DNA of 64,000 bases. Origin: an uncultured Muribaculaceae bacterium (GTDB taxonomy: Bacteria > Bacteroidota > Bacteroidia > Bacteroidales > Muribaculaceae). How positions within the stretch are numbered: the stretch's first letter is position 1; every line of letters starts with the position of its first letter. The position numbers and the translations under genes are program-made. The stretch covers positions 1-64,000 of the forward strand of contig CAJTXU010000002.1 in NCBI GenBank assembly GCA_910584125.1. The letters run 5' to 3'. The notes beneath the pieces were generated by a model. It worked only from the letters and a program-made list of their open reading frames with translations, did no database searches and was not told the DNA's origin. This document shows positions 9,632 to 18,247 of the stretch, piece by piece.

Positions 9632-9664
9632 TTGGCCTCTTCTCGGAAATTTTTATTAAATTTG
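9632..9664 (+). promoter_or_regulatory. promoter of the FAD-oxidoreductase/murA gene cluster
   Basis: TTGG at 9632-9635, a 21-base spacer and TAAATTTG at 9657-9664 give a good Bacteroidetes promoter about 35 bases before the GTG start at 9700. The rest of the 9443-9631 gap shows no other feature beyond the divergent feoAB promoter. Confidence 0.65.
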
Positions 9665-9699
9665 CAGTTTGATAAAGGAAACATACGCGTTCTGAAAAA

Positions 9700-11304
9700 G
9701 TGATTGAAGACATAACTCTGCGCATCGAACCGTCGAAGGCGGCTTCGCCGGCACAACTTGTCGGCGCGGCCTGTCGTGTGTCCGGACTACGTCCCGAGGA
9801 CGTCAACGACATCAGGATCACACGCCGTTCGGTCGACGCCCGCAAGCATCCTGTGATGCTCAACCTCAACGTGCGCGTCGCCACTGGCGAAGATGCCGCC
9901 GTTCCACTTCTCGAACGTCCGGTGAGGTTCTCCCCCGTTCCGGCCGACGCACCGGTCATGGTGATCGTAGGAGCAGGTCCGGCAGGACTCTTCGCCGCCC
10001 TTCGCGCGATAACCCATGGCGTACGGCCCATCGTGATGGAACGCGGCCGAGATGTCGACGCCCGCAGGCTCGACCTCGCCGCAATTAGCAGGGAGAAATG
10101 CATCAACACCGCGTCGAACTACTGTTTCGGCGAGGGCGGAGCCGGCGCTTACAGCGACGGCAAGCTATTCACACGCAGCAAGAAACGCGGCTCGGTTGAA
10201 GAAATACTTCAACTGTTCGTGCAGCACGGAGCCTCGCCCGACATTCTCATCGACGCGCATCCGCATATCGGCAGCGACCGTCTGCCGCACGTCATCAAGA
10301 ACATACGGCAGACAATCCTCGACAACGGAGGGGAGGTGCGCTTCGAGACCCGCGTCCGCGATCTCATCATCGCAGACGGCGAGGTGCGTGGCGTGATCAC
10401 CGACCGTGGTGAGGCGGCAGCCGATGCAGTCATACTCGCCACCGGACACTCGGCCCACGACACATTCAAGGTGCTCGCCGGGCGCGACGTCGCCATGGAG
10501 CCCAAGGGCATAGCCGTAGGCGTCCGCCTCGAACATCCGCAGACGCTGATCGACAGCATACAATACCACAGCCGGAGCGGCAGAGGCAGATATCTCCCAG
10601 CCGCCGAATACAGTTTCGTGTCGCAGCAGGATGGCCGCGGCGTGTATTCATTCTGCATGTGCCCCGGAGGCGTCGTCGTGCCCGCGGGAAGCGCCGACGG
10701 CGAACTCGTGGTCAACGGCATGTCGGCCTCGGCCCGCGCCGGGAAATGGGCCAATTCGGGCATCGTCGTCGAGATACGTCCAGGCGATTTTCCGCAGTTC
10801 GACGGCGACGGTCCGCTGCAGATGCTCCATCTGCAGGAATGGCTCGAGAAGAGCATGTTCGAGGCGGCCGGAGACACCATCGTCGCCCCCGCCCAGAGGA
10901 TGCTCGACTTCACCGAAGGACGCCTGTCGAAGACGCTGCCCAAGACGTCTTACGCCCCCGGCGTACAGTCAGCCGACTTCAACACATTGCTGCCTCCCTT
11001 CATCGCCTCCAGACTCGCGGCCGGATTCAGGCATTTCGGACGCAAGGCGCGGGGATTCCTCACCAACGACGCCGTCATGATAGGACTCGAGTCGCGCACA
11101 TCGTCGCCCGTACGGATCACCCGCGAACCCGAGACGCTCGAAAGCGTCAACGTCGCCGGGCTCTATCCGGCCGGCGAAGGCGCCGGGTATGCCGGCGGGA
11201 TAGTCTCGGCCGCCATCGACGGCATGAGATGCGCCGACGCGGCCGCCGCGAGACTGGCGGAACGCAAAAATTCATCGCACGACAAAACAAAACAGAAGAT
11301 ATGA
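9700..11304 (+). CDS. NAD(P)/FAD-dependent oxidoreductase (COG2509-type)
   Basis: This 534-residue flavoprotein belongs to the uncharacterised FAD-dependent dehydrogenase family. The dinucleotide-binding motif VIVGAGPAGLFAAL sits at about residues 89-102 after a roughly 85-residue N-terminal domain typical of the family. Further motifs are NYCFGEGGAGAYSDGK, a GHSA strand, and the C-terminal GEGAGYAGGI FAD motif. The reaction and substrate are unknown. The start is a GTG at 9700; no better ATG precedes the N-terminal domain. The stop overlaps the tsaB start (ATGA), so it is the first gene of a translationally coupled housekeeping run. Confidence 0.88.
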   Translation: MIEDITLRIEPSKAASPAQLVGAACRVSGLRPEDVNDIRITRRSVDARKHPVMLNLNVRVATGEDAAVPLLERPVRFSPVPADAPVMVIVGAGPAGLFAALRAITHGVRPIVMERGRDVDARRLDLAAISREKCINTASNYCFGEGGAGAYSDGKLFTRSKKRGSVEEILQLFVQHGASPDILIDAHPHIGSDRLPHVIKNIRQTILDNGGEVRFETRVRDLIIADGEVRGVITDRGEAAADAVILATGHSAHDTFKVLAGRDVAMEPKGIAVGVRLEHPQTLIDSIQYHSRSGRGRYLPAAEYSFVSQQDGRGVYSFCMCPGGVVVPAGSADGELVVNGMSASARAGKWANSGIVVEIRPGDFPQFDGDGPLQMLHLQEWLEKSMFEAAGDTIVAPAQRMLDFTEGRLSKTLPKTSYAPGVQSADFNTLLPPFIASRLAAGFRHFGRKARGFLTNDAVMIGLESRTSSPVRITREPETLESVNVAGLYPAGEGAGYAGGIVSAAIDGMRCADAAAARLAERKNSSHDKTKQKI

Positions 11305-11996
11305 CGATTCTGAATATAGAGACATCAGGCAAGATATGCAGTGTCGCCCTCACCATGGACGGCGCGCTCGAGATGCAGCTCGACGACTGCGAGGGCATGC
11401 AGCATGCCAACAAGGTCGCCCCGTTCGCCGAGAGATGCATGTCCGAACTCACCCGCAAGGGGATACGCCCCGACGCCGTGGCCGTGAGCATGGGCCCCGG
11501 CAGCTACACCGGGCTCCGCATCGGTATGTCACTGGCCAAGGGCCTCGCGTTCAGCCTCGACGTGCCGCTCATAGGAGTCGACACGCTGAAGATCCTGGCC
11601 GTCAAGGCCATGTTCCGCTCGATGGACTGGACCGGGAACGAGATTCTCGTGCCGATGGTCGACGCGAGGCGCATGGAGGTCTTCACGGCCGCATACGATT
11701 TCGCGCTCAACGCCGTGGTCGAGCCGCAGGCGATGATCATCGACGCCGATTCGTTCCGCGACCTTCTGGACGCCGGACACCAGCTCTACTTCATGGGCGA
11801 CGGCGCCGAGAAGACCAAGCAGGTGATCTCGCATCCCAACGCCCACTGGATCGACGGTCTCCTGCCCCAGGCCAAGGACATGCTGGCGCTGTCGGAAAAG
11901 GCGTTCCGCGAGAACGACTTCATCGACATCGCATACTCCACGCCCAACTATCTCAAACAGTATCACACCACAAAACCGAAAAACCAACTCAAATGA
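11301..11996 (+). CDS. tsaB: tRNA t6A biosynthesis protein TsaB
   Basis: TsaB (231 residues) is the scaffold subunit that works with TsaD and TsaE to add threonylcarbamoyl to A37 of ANN-decoding tRNAs. The sequence opens with the ASKHA-type strand ILNIETSGKICSVAL and carries the family signature MGPGSYTGLRIGMSLAKGLA at about residues 63-82. ATG 11301 overlaps the upstream stop by four bases, and its own stop overlaps the DUF4290 start in the same way. A longer upstream reading in this frame is only a shadow of the preceding gene. Confidence 0.95.
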   Translation: MTILNIETSGKICSVALTMDGALEMQLDDCEGMQHANKVAPFAERCMSELTRKGIRPDAVAVSMGPGSYTGLRIGMSLAKGLAFSLDVPLIGVDTLKILAVKAMFRSMDWTGNEILVPMVDARRMEVFTAAYDFALNAVVEPQAMIIDADSFRDLLDAGHQLYFMGDGAEKTKQVISHPNAHWIDGLLPQAKDMLALSEKAFRENDFIDIAYSTPNYLKQYHTTKPKNQLK

Positions 11997-12592
11997 TGCT
12001 ACCATACAACACCGACATGGAGCCGGTGCTTCTTCCCGAATACGGCCGTCATCTGCAGGGCCTCGTGGACTATTGCGTCGGAATACCCGACCGCGACGAG
12101 CGGACCGAATGCGCGTATGCCATAGCCGAAACCATGGCCGGCCTATATCCCGAACTTATAGGTGAGAACGGCGACTGGTCGAAGATATGGGACCAGATCA
12201 ACATCATGTCGAGGTTCGAACTCGACATCGACTTCCCCTGCGAGGTGATCAGCGCCGACAAACTCAACCCGAAGCCGGCAAAGCTGCCCTACTCGTCGTC
12301 GCAGATGAAGTTCCGCCACTACGGCCGTAACATCGAGAAGATGATAGGTATCGTGGCCGACCTCGAGGACGGCGAGGAGAAAGACCTGCTGATATCGATG
12401 ATAGCCCACCACATGAAGAAGCTCATGATGCAGCACAACAAGGAGGGCGTAGACGACGCCAAGATCCTCAAGGACCTCGCCATGTATTCGCAGGGCCGCA
12501 TCAACCTCGACCCCTACACCTATCTGCTGCATGAGTTCAAGGAGGTGCAGGCCCCGCAGCAGCATCAGAACAAAAAGAAGAAAAGGAAATGA
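11993..12592 (+). CDS. DUF4290 family protein
   Basis: This 199-residue cytoplasmic protein belongs to DUF4290, a family found essentially in Bacteroidetes and without known function. It is alpha-helical, begins LPYNTDMEPVLLPEYGRHLQ, and has a conserved central RHYGRNIE segment and a Lys-rich end (QNKKKKRK). It starts within the tsaB stop (ATGA at 11993) and its stop overlaps the murA start. The tsaB-DUF4290-murA order suggests a housekeeping role, but nothing in the sequence says which. Confidence 0.85.
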   Translation: MMLPYNTDMEPVLLPEYGRHLQGLVDYCVGIPDRDERTECAYAIAETMAGLYPELIGENGDWSKIWDQINIMSRFELDIDFPCEVISADKLNPKPAKLPYSSSQMKFRHYGRNIEKMIGIVADLEDGEEKDLLISMIAHHMKKLMMQHNKEGVDDAKILKDLAMYSQGRINLDPYTYLLHEFKEVQAPQQHQNKKKKRK

Positions 12593-13905
12593 GCAGTTTC
12601 ATCGTAGAGGGCGGCCACTCGCTCCACGGCGAGATCACGATCAAGGGAGCGAAAAACGAAGCCCTCGAGGTGATCTGCGCCACGTTGCTCACGCCCGAGA
12701 AGGTGGTCATCTCCAATCTCCCGCAGATCTCCGACGTCAGGAACCTGATAGACCTCCTGGCCGAGATGGGCGTCAAGGTGAGATATATCACACCGTCGGA
12801 GGTCGAGTTCCAGGCCGACAGCATCGACATCGGATACATACACACCGAGCAGTACCGCAAGAAGGCGTCGTCGCTGCGCGGCTCGGTGATGGTGATGGGT
12901 CCGTTGGTGGCGCGTTTCGGTGTGGCGGTGATGCCGCGGCCAGGAGGCGACAAGATAGGCCGTCGCCGTCTCGACACTCACTTCGAGGGCATACAGCGCC
13001 TCGGCGCGGAGTTCAGCTACGACCGTGAGTCGCACACATACAACATCAGCGCGCCGGCCGAAGGGCTCAAGGGATGCTACATGCTGCTCGACGAGGCCTC
13101 CGTCACCGGCACGGCCAACATCGTCATGGGCGCCGTGTTCGCCCATGGCGAGACCACCGTCTACAACGCCGCGTGCGAGCCATATATCCAGCAGCTCTGC
13201 AGGATGCTGGTCAGGATGGGCGCGCGTATCGACGGCATCGGCTCCAACCTGCTGCGCATCAACGGCGTCGAGAGCCTGGGGGGCACCACCCATAAGCTCC
13301 TGCCCGACATGATCGAGGTGGGAAGCTTCGTCGGCATGGCCGCGATGACCGGCTCGAACCTCCTGCTCAAGGACGTCGGAATCGGCGACCTCGGCATGCT
13401 CCCCTCGGCGTTCGGTCGGCTCGGCGTCAACCTGATGGTCGAGGGCGACGACATTCGTGTCAACCAGCATGAGATCTATGAGATCGACGAATTCATCGAC
13501 GGCTCGATCATGACCGTGGCCGACGCTCCCTGGCCGGGGCTCTCGCCCGACCTGCTCAGCATACTCCTCGTAGTGGCCACGCAGGCCCGAGGCTCGCTGA
13601 TCATACATCAGAAGATGTTCGAGAGCCGGCTCTTCTTCGTCGACAAACTACTTGACATGGGAGCCCGCGTCATACTCTGCGACCCGCACCGCGCCGTCGT
13701 GATCGGCGCCGGCAAGTTCCACTGTCTCAGGGCTACCGATATGGTCTCGCCCGACATACGCGCCGGTATCGCCATGCTCATCGCCGCCATGGGAGCCCGC
13801 GGAACAAGCCGGATCCAGAACATCAACCAGATCGACCGCGGCTATGAAAACATAGACCGCAGACTCAACAAACTCGGGGCCAAAATCATTAGAATAGAAG
13901 AGTGA
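12589..13905 (+). CDS. murA: UDP-N-acetylglucosamine 1-carboxyvinyltransferase (MurA)
   Basis: MurA (438 residues) transfers enolpyruvyl from PEP to UDP-GlcNAc, the first committed step of peptidoglycan synthesis. The early GAKNEALEV motif, GPLVARFG and the loop PGGDKIGRRRLDTH are all present. In the catalytic loop the usual Cys (Cys115 in E. coli) is replaced by Asp at residue 121 (codon 12949-12951, GAC). This natural change is known from mycobacteria and chlamydia and makes MurA insensitive to fosfomycin. The ATG overlaps the DUF4290 stop by four bases; rimM follows after 25 bases. Confidence 0.96.
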   Translation: MSSFIVEGGHSLHGEITIKGAKNEALEVICATLLTPEKVVISNLPQISDVRNLIDLLAEMGVKVRYITPSEVEFQADSIDIGYIHTEQYRKKASSLRGSVMVMGPLVARFGVAVMPRPGGDKIGRRRLDTHFEGIQRLGAEFSYDRESHTYNISAPAEGLKGCYMLLDEASVTGTANIVMGAVFAHGETTVYNAACEPYIQQLCRMLVRMGARIDGIGSNLLRINGVESLGGTTHKLLPDMIEVGSFVGMAAMTGSNLLLKDVGIGDLGMLPSAFGRLGVNLMVEGDDIRVNQHEIYEIDEFIDGSIMTVADAPWPGLSPDLLSILLVVATQARGSLIIHQKMFESRLFFVDKLLDMGARVILCDPHRAVVIGAGKFHCLRATDMVSPDIRAGIAMLIAAMGARGTSRIQNINQIDRGYENIDRRLNKLGAKIIRIEE

Positions 13906-13930
13906 TGTCTTGCTTTAAACGCATTGCCAG

Positions 13931-14473
13931 ATGATAAAAAAGGAAGATATTGTTGAAATAGGAAAATTTCAGAAGACCCACGCACTGAAGGGCGAGCTCA
14001 ACGCGCTGCTCGACGTCGAGCCCGACTATGCGTTCGACGGCAATCCCCTCATCGTGTCGGTCGACGGGATTTTCGTGCCTTTCTACCCCGAATCGGTGCG
14101 TCCCAAAGGCTCGGAGTCTTACCTCGTCAAGCTTCGCGACATAGACTCGCAGCAGGACGCGGCTATGTTCGTCAACAAGGCCATCTACGGTCTTCGCTCC
14201 GACCTCGCCGACTATTTCGACGACCCAGACGCCGAGCTCACGGCCGACTTCGTCGGCTTCCGCATAGTCGACAGCAGCCTCGGAGAGATAGGCACCGTCA
14301 CCGACATCGACGACACAACGGCCAACGTGCTCTTCGTCGTCGGGACCGACGCCGGCGATACGGTCTACATCCCCGTGGCCGAAGAGTTCATCGACACCAT
14401 CGACGACGACCGCCAGGTCATAGAGACCACGCTGCCCGACGGCCTCGTCGACCTCAACGCCAAGAAGGCATAG
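13931..14473 (+). CDS. rimM: 16S rRNA processing protein RimM
   Basis: RimM (180 residues) assists maturation of the 30S head by binding S19. The N-terminal RimM barrel starts IVEIGKFQKTHALKGEL and includes the Lys-Leu-rich VKLRDIDSQQDA segment. A PRC-barrel-like half follows (DFVGFRIVDSSLGEIGTV, then VYIPVAEEFI). Length is normal for Bacteroidales. In many bacteria rimM sits with rpsP and trmD; here it instead follows murA by 25 bases. Confidence 0.93.
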   Translation: MIKKEDIVEIGKFQKTHALKGELNALLDVEPDYAFDGNPLIVSVDGIFVPFYPESVRPKGSESYLVKLRDIDSQQDAAMFVNKAIYGLRSDLADYFDDPDAELTADFVGFRIVDSSLGEIGTVTDIDDTTANVLFVVGTDAGDTVYIPVAEEFIDTIDDDRQVIETTLPDGLVDLNAKKA

Positions 14474-14507
14474 ACACCCGAAAGTTGGACATTAAAATTC
14501 GAAAGTT

Positions 14508-14825
14508 ATGAGCGAACTTACACGTTTTGACGAAGACGAGGCCATAAAGTTCATACGGCAGGCGCTGCCGCAAGACAAATCAGCCGAAATCTCCGACGAT
14601 GAGATCCTTTACATCATCGACTGCATATGGGACTGGTATGAGAAGAACGGATACCTCGAGATCAACGCCGACGTCACCGACGAGGAGGAACTGCATGTCG
14701 ACGACCTCACGGCCTACGTCGTCAAGGAACTCCGCCGGGCCAAGGAACTCAATGTGTCGGCCGAAGATGCCGAAACAATCGTAAAAGCAGAACTGCAGTA
14801 TGAAGAGTCTATCGAAGATTTTTAA
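14508..14825 (+). CDS. small acidic protein, unknown function
   Basis: This 105-residue, strongly acidic, helical protein has no signal peptide, Cys or recognised motif apart from repeated Asp/Glu clusters and a Trp-Trp-Tyr patch (DCIWDWYEKNGYLE). It lies 34 bases after rimM, and its last 26 bases overlap the start of the OmpA-family gene, so the two are likely coupled. I recall similar short proteins as Bacteroidales-only hypotheticals, but I cannot name a family. Confidence that it is a real gene is high because of the packing. Confidence 0.75.
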   Translation: MSELTRFDEDEAIKFIRQALPQDKSAEISDDEILYIIDCIWDWYEKNGYLEINADVTDEEELHVDDLTAYVVKELRRAKELNVSAEDAETIVKAELQYEESIEDF

Positions 14826-15558
14826 GATATCGATCGTCGCCCTGTTGCTCGCCGCCGGCGTGTCAGGCGTCTGCGCCCAGAACACGAAGACCATCCGCGT
14901 CGAAGGGGGCAAGGTCGTCACGTCAGGCAAGTCGGATCCGGCCAACACCCCCGCCAACCGTCCGGCATCAGACCTGAAAGGCGCCGCCGAGAATCTCGAC
15001 GACCTCGACGAACTCAACTTCATCGAGATGGTCAACTCCGTGCCGCTCGACGGCAAAAGCGCCGAACTCATCCGAAAATTCCAGGAGAAAGAGGGGCGCA
15101 ACCGTCTCTATGGCCGTGAATATAACTCGAAGAACAACTGCACCGTCGAGACATACCGCAACAAGGAGGTGCTGCTCGTAACCATTCCGGCTTCGAGCCT
15201 CTTCCCGCCCAACTCCACCGAGCTGCGCCCCGACGCCTCGAAACTGCTGGAGCCGTTGAAGCGCTATCTGCGCGACCCGGACATGTATCGCGTGCTGATG
15301 GTGATGCACACCGACAACACCGGTTCGGAGGCCTACCGCGAGCGCCTCACCGAAGAACGCTCCAAGGCCGTGGCCGACTGGTATTCCGACCAGGGCGCCG
15401 ACACGTCCTATCTCTTCCCCTATGCGTTCAGCGACGACATGCCGCTGGTGGAGAACAACTCTATGTCAAACCGCGAGCGCAACCGGCGTCTGGAGGTTTA
15501 CCTCGTTCCGGGCAAGAAGATGCTCGAGCAGGCCAAGAAAGGCCGCATTGTGTTCTGA
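14800..15558 (+). CDS. OmpA-family peptidoglycan-binding envelope protein
   Basis: The 252-residue protein has an N-terminal signal peptide (about 1-27, cleavage after VCA) and a C-terminal OmpA/MotB-like domain from about residue 125: IPASSLFPPNSTELRP, the HTDNTGS helix-strand turn, then SNRERNRRLEVYL with the Arg/Asn that contact diaminopimelate in this family. The middle is a linker without a beta barrel, so it is more like a periplasmic anchor than a porin. Its ATG at 14800 lies inside the upstream acidic gene; the methyltransferase follows after four bases. Confidence 0.88.
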   Translation: MKSLSKIFKISIVALLLAAGVSGVCAQNTKTIRVEGGKVVTSGKSDPANTPANRPASDLKGAAENLDDLDELNFIEMVNSVPLDGKSAELIRKFQEKEGRNRLYGREYNSKNNCTVETYRNKEVLLVTIPASSLFPPNSTELRPDASKLLEPLKRYLRDPDMYRVLMVMHTDNTGSEAYRERLTEERSKAVADWYSDQGADTSYLFPYAFSDDMPLVENNSMSNRERNRRLEVYLVPGKKMLEQAKKGRIVF

Positions 15559-15562
15559 CACG

Positions 15563-16363
15563 ATGGTCATCGAGATCGACGATATAGACGACCCCAGGAT
15601 CGCGGCGTTCCGCAGCATGACCGACGCCGCGCTCAGACAGCAGTGCGAATGCGCCGAGGGCATCTTCATAGCCGAGAGTCCCAAGGTGATAGAAGTCGCT
15701 TTGTCGAGGGGCTATGAGCCGGTATCGTTGCTCTGCGAGCGGCGCCACATCGACGGCGACGCCTCGGCGATAGTGGCGCGGTTCGCAGACATGCCTGTCT
15801 ATACCGGCACGCGCGAGACACTCTCGGTCATCACCGGCTACCGGCTCACGCGCGGAGTGCTGTGCGCCATGCGCCGCCGGCCACTTCCCCCGCTCGCCGA
15901 GCTGACGCGTGAAGCGCGGCTGGTGTGCGTGCTCGAAAGCGTGAGCGACACCACCAACATCGGCGCCATCTTCAGGTCGGCGTGCGCCATGGGCGTCGAC
16001 GCCGTCGTGCTGTCGGCCGACTCATGCGACCCGCTCAACCGCCGCGCAGTGCGCGTGTCGATGGGCAACGTCTTCAACGTCCCCTGGACCGTCGCCGACG
16101 ACCCCGTGGCCGAACTCAGCCGGCTCGGTTTCACGACGGCGGCACTCGCGCTGAGACACGACAACCTCTCGCTCGACGACCCGAGGCTGAAGACCGTCGA
16201 CAGGCTGGCGGTCGTGTTCGGCACCGAAGGCGACGGACTGCGCGAGACGACAATAGCCCGTTGCGACTACGTCGTCAGGATTCCGATGCATCACGAGGCT
16301 GACTCGCTCAACGTCGCCGCTGCGGCGGCAGTCACCTTCTGGGAACTCAGAAGACGTGAGTGA
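15563..16363 (+). CDS. TrmH/SpoU-family RNA methyltransferase
   Basis: This 266-residue SPOUT enzyme should 2'-O-methylate a ribose in rRNA or tRNA using SAM. A short substrate-binding N-terminal domain (about 1-90) precedes the knotted catalytic domain with motif 1 (SVSDTTNIGAIFRSA, around residue 130), motif 2 (VFGTEGDGL) and motif 3 (IPMHHEADSLNVAAAAAV). In motif 1 the usual NxGA..R is kept. The start at 15563 is chosen because the upstream open stretch only shadows the OmpA gene. It is the last member of the 9.7-16.4 kb run. Confidence 0.9.
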   Translation: MVIEIDDIDDPRIAAFRSMTDAALRQQCECAEGIFIAESPKVIEVALSRGYEPVSLLCERRHIDGDASAIVARFADMPVYTGTRETLSVITGYRLTRGVLCAMRRRPLPPLAELTREARLVCVLESVSDTTNIGAIFRSACAMGVDAVVLSADSCDPLNRRAVRVSMGNVFNVPWTVADDPVAELSRLGFTTAALALRHDNLSLDDPRLKTVDRLAVVFGTEGDGLRETTIARCDYVVRIPMHHEADSLNVAAAAAVTFWELRRRE

Positions 16364-16505
16364 ATAAAAAATTTGAATATTTTTCATAGGGTATAAAATA
16401 AATCGGGGTTGAATCTGTTATAAGATAGAAGTGGAACGCCCGCTTCATGAAATCATGTTGAAAGTGTGATTGAAATGCCGATTTGATCGACTGTCGTCGA
16501 GCGGT

Positions 16506-16522
16506 CTGGCACGAGATTTGCA
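16506..16522 (+). promoter_or_regulatory. candidate sigma-54 promoter upstream of the primary sigma gene
   Basis: The stretch reads CTGGCACG, then four bases, then TTGCA, and so fits the -24/-12 consensus of RpoN promoters (YTGGCACGRNNNTTGCW) at every fixed position with the correct spacing. It lies 68 bases before the ATG at 16590. It was found by eye and there is no RpoN or enhancer-binding protein gene in the window. Confidence 0.45.
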
Positions 16523-16589
16523 CTTTCGTGATTGATATTGTAACCGCGTGGCCTGACGAGTTCGGCCGGGCTTGAACTTATATAGAAAG

Positions 16590-17450
16590 ATGAGACAATT
16601 AAAGATAACAAAATCAATCACCAACCGCGAAAGCGCGTCACTCGACAAGTATCTGCAGGAAATAGGTCGCGAGGAGCTGATCTCCGTCAGCGAGGAGGTA
16701 GAACTGGCCCAGCGAATTAAGAAAGGAGACCATGCAGCGCTCGAGAAATTGATCAAAGCCAATTTGCGTTTTGTGGTGTCAGTGGCAAAACAATACCAAA
16801 ACCAAGGCCTCAGTCTTCCCGACTTAATCAATGAAGGCAATCTTGGTCTGATCAGAGCCGCACAGAAATTTGACGAAACAAGAGGTTTCAAGTTCATATC
16901 ATATGCTGTGTGGTGGATCCGTCAGTCAATACTACAGGCTCTCGCCGAACAGTCGCGCATCGTGCGCCTCCCTCTCAACCAGGTGGGCTCGCTCAACAAG
17001 ATCACCAAGGAGATGTCGCGCTTCGAGCAGGAGAACGAACGCCGCCCGAGCACGGAAGAGATAGCCGAGCGTCTCGACATGCCCGTCGACAAGATCTCCG
17101 ACACGATTCAGGTGTCGGGCCGCCATATCTCGGTCGACGCCCCATTTGTCGAAGGCGAGGACAATTCTCTTCTCGACGTGCTCAACAACGACGACAGCCC
17201 CATGGCCGACGCGAGCCTCAATCAGGAATCCCTCTCGAAAGAGGTTGACCGCGCACTCAAGCAGCTCTACGACCGCGAGCGCGATATCCTCAAGATGTTC
17301 TTCGGCATCGGCTGCCAGGAGATGACCCTCGAGGAGATCGGCGCCAAATTCGACCTGACGCGCGAGCGCGTGCGCCAGATTAAGGAAAAGGCCATTAGAA
17401 GACTCAAGGGCCAGAAAAGCAAACTGCTCAAGAGTTATCTCGGAGAGTGA
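16590..17450 (+). CDS. rpoD: primary RNA polymerase sigma factor (sigma-ABfr type)
   Basis: This 286-residue housekeeping sigma factor begins MRQLKITKSITNRESASLDKY, the usual Bacteroidetes form that lacks the long acidic region 1.1. Region 1.2/2 follows with DLINEGNLGLIRAAQKFD and the region 2.3-2.4 motif FKFISYAVWWIRQSILQAL, then region 3 (ERRPSTEEIAERL) and the region 4 helix-turn-helix (LTRERVRQIKEKAIRRLK). It directs core polymerase to TTTG/TAnnTTTG promoters such as those in this window. A TTG six codons upstream is possible but the ATG at 16590 matches the conserved start. The 226-base gap before it contains a sigma-54-like site. Confidence 0.97.
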   Translation: MRQLKITKSITNRESASLDKYLQEIGREELISVSEEVELAQRIKKGDHAALEKLIKANLRFVVSVAKQYQNQGLSLPDLINEGNLGLIRAAQKFDETRGFKFISYAVWWIRQSILQALAEQSRIVRLPLNQVGSLNKITKEMSRFEQENERRPSTEEIAERLDMPVDKISDTIQVSGRHISVDAPFVEGEDNSLLDVLNNDDSPMADASLNQESLSKEVDRALKQLYDRERDILKMFFGIGCQEMTLEEIGAKFDLTRERVRQIKEKAIRRLKGQKSKLLKSYLGE

Positions 17451-17462
17451 TACCGACATGTG

Positions 17463-18188
17463 ATGCATAACGACAGACATAAGCACAAGCCTATGGCAAA
17501 GGTCATCCGCAGGACGGCGGCCCTTGCCATGGGCTTTCTTTTTTCAATCTCCGCGCTTGCCGGCGGCACCGACGAGATCATCAGGATTCCCGTGCCTGAA
17601 GCCAGGACCACTGCCCCGACCGCGCAGCAGAGCGTCGCAGACGAACGGAAGGCGCTGCCCGCCGACACAGTGGCCGGCACAGTGGCCGAGGAGCGTGAGA
17701 GCATCTTCCGCAGCCGTCCGCTCAGCCTCGCCTTCTCACACTTCACGTGGGGCGCCGAGGCCGGGGCTTCTCTCGACCTGACAAGCCACGACCTCTCGAC
17801 TTTCGACGTCGACGTACTGCTCGGATACAAAAACTCGTTCATCAAGCTCGCGGGCGTCGGGGCCGGCATACACCGCTCGGTCCACAAGGGCAACAACTTC
17901 ATCCCTGTCTACGCGGTGTTCCGCTCGTCGTTCCGCAGCCGCCCATCGCTGCTCTTCCTCAACGTCCAGGCCGGATACTCGTTCAACTCGTTCGGCGACG
18001 GCAAGTCGGTCGGCGACTTCATGGGGGCCCTCGGCGTCGGAATCAACCTGCAGCAGACACGCACGGCGAAGTCTTATTTCGTCCTGTCGGCCGCATACCA
18101 GTATTTCAACGCGGAAAATCAGGAGAAGATCGGCATTTATTCCAACTACATCTTCTTCGCCAGGCTCATGTTCGGCGTGAATTTCTGA
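17463..18188 (+). CDS. predicted small outer-membrane beta-barrel protein
   Basis: The protein (about 241 residues) has a signal peptide followed by alternating hydrophobic strands and ends in Phe (FARLMFGVNF), as outer-membrane barrels do. No enzyme motif is visible. It may contain about eight strands from residue 80 onward. The start is uncertain: GTG 17460, ATG 17463 and ATG 17493 are in frame, and the last gives the most compact signal peptide (MAKVIRRTAALAMGFLF). It follows rpoD by 12 bases and may be co-transcribed with it. Confidence 0.7.
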   Translation: MHNDRHKHKPMAKVIRRTAALAMGFLFSISALAGGTDEIIRIPVPEARTTAPTAQQSVADERKALPADTVAGTVAEERESIFRSRPLSLAFSHFTWGAEAGASLDLTSHDLSTFDVDVLLGYKNSFIKLAGVGAGIHRSVHKGNNFIPVYAVFRSSFRSRPSLLFLNVQAGYSFNSFGDGKSVGDFMGALGVGINLQQTRTAKSYFVLSAAYQYFNAENQEKIGIYSNYIFFARLMFGVNF

Positions 18189-18247
18189 CGACCGACGACC
18201 GCGGCCGAGAACGATACGTGATATTTTTCGAAATCAACCTTATCAAT

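Noticed and set aside
10659..11300. Upstream extension of tsaB into the FAD oxidoreductase gene
   Set aside because: The translation is Arg-rich and nonsensical, while the conserved TsaB start is at 11301 with a standard ATGA overlap.
16572..16589. TTG start giving rpoD six more residues
   Set aside because: The ATG at 16590 gives the conserved MRQLKITKSITNRES start of Bacteroidetes primary sigma factors.
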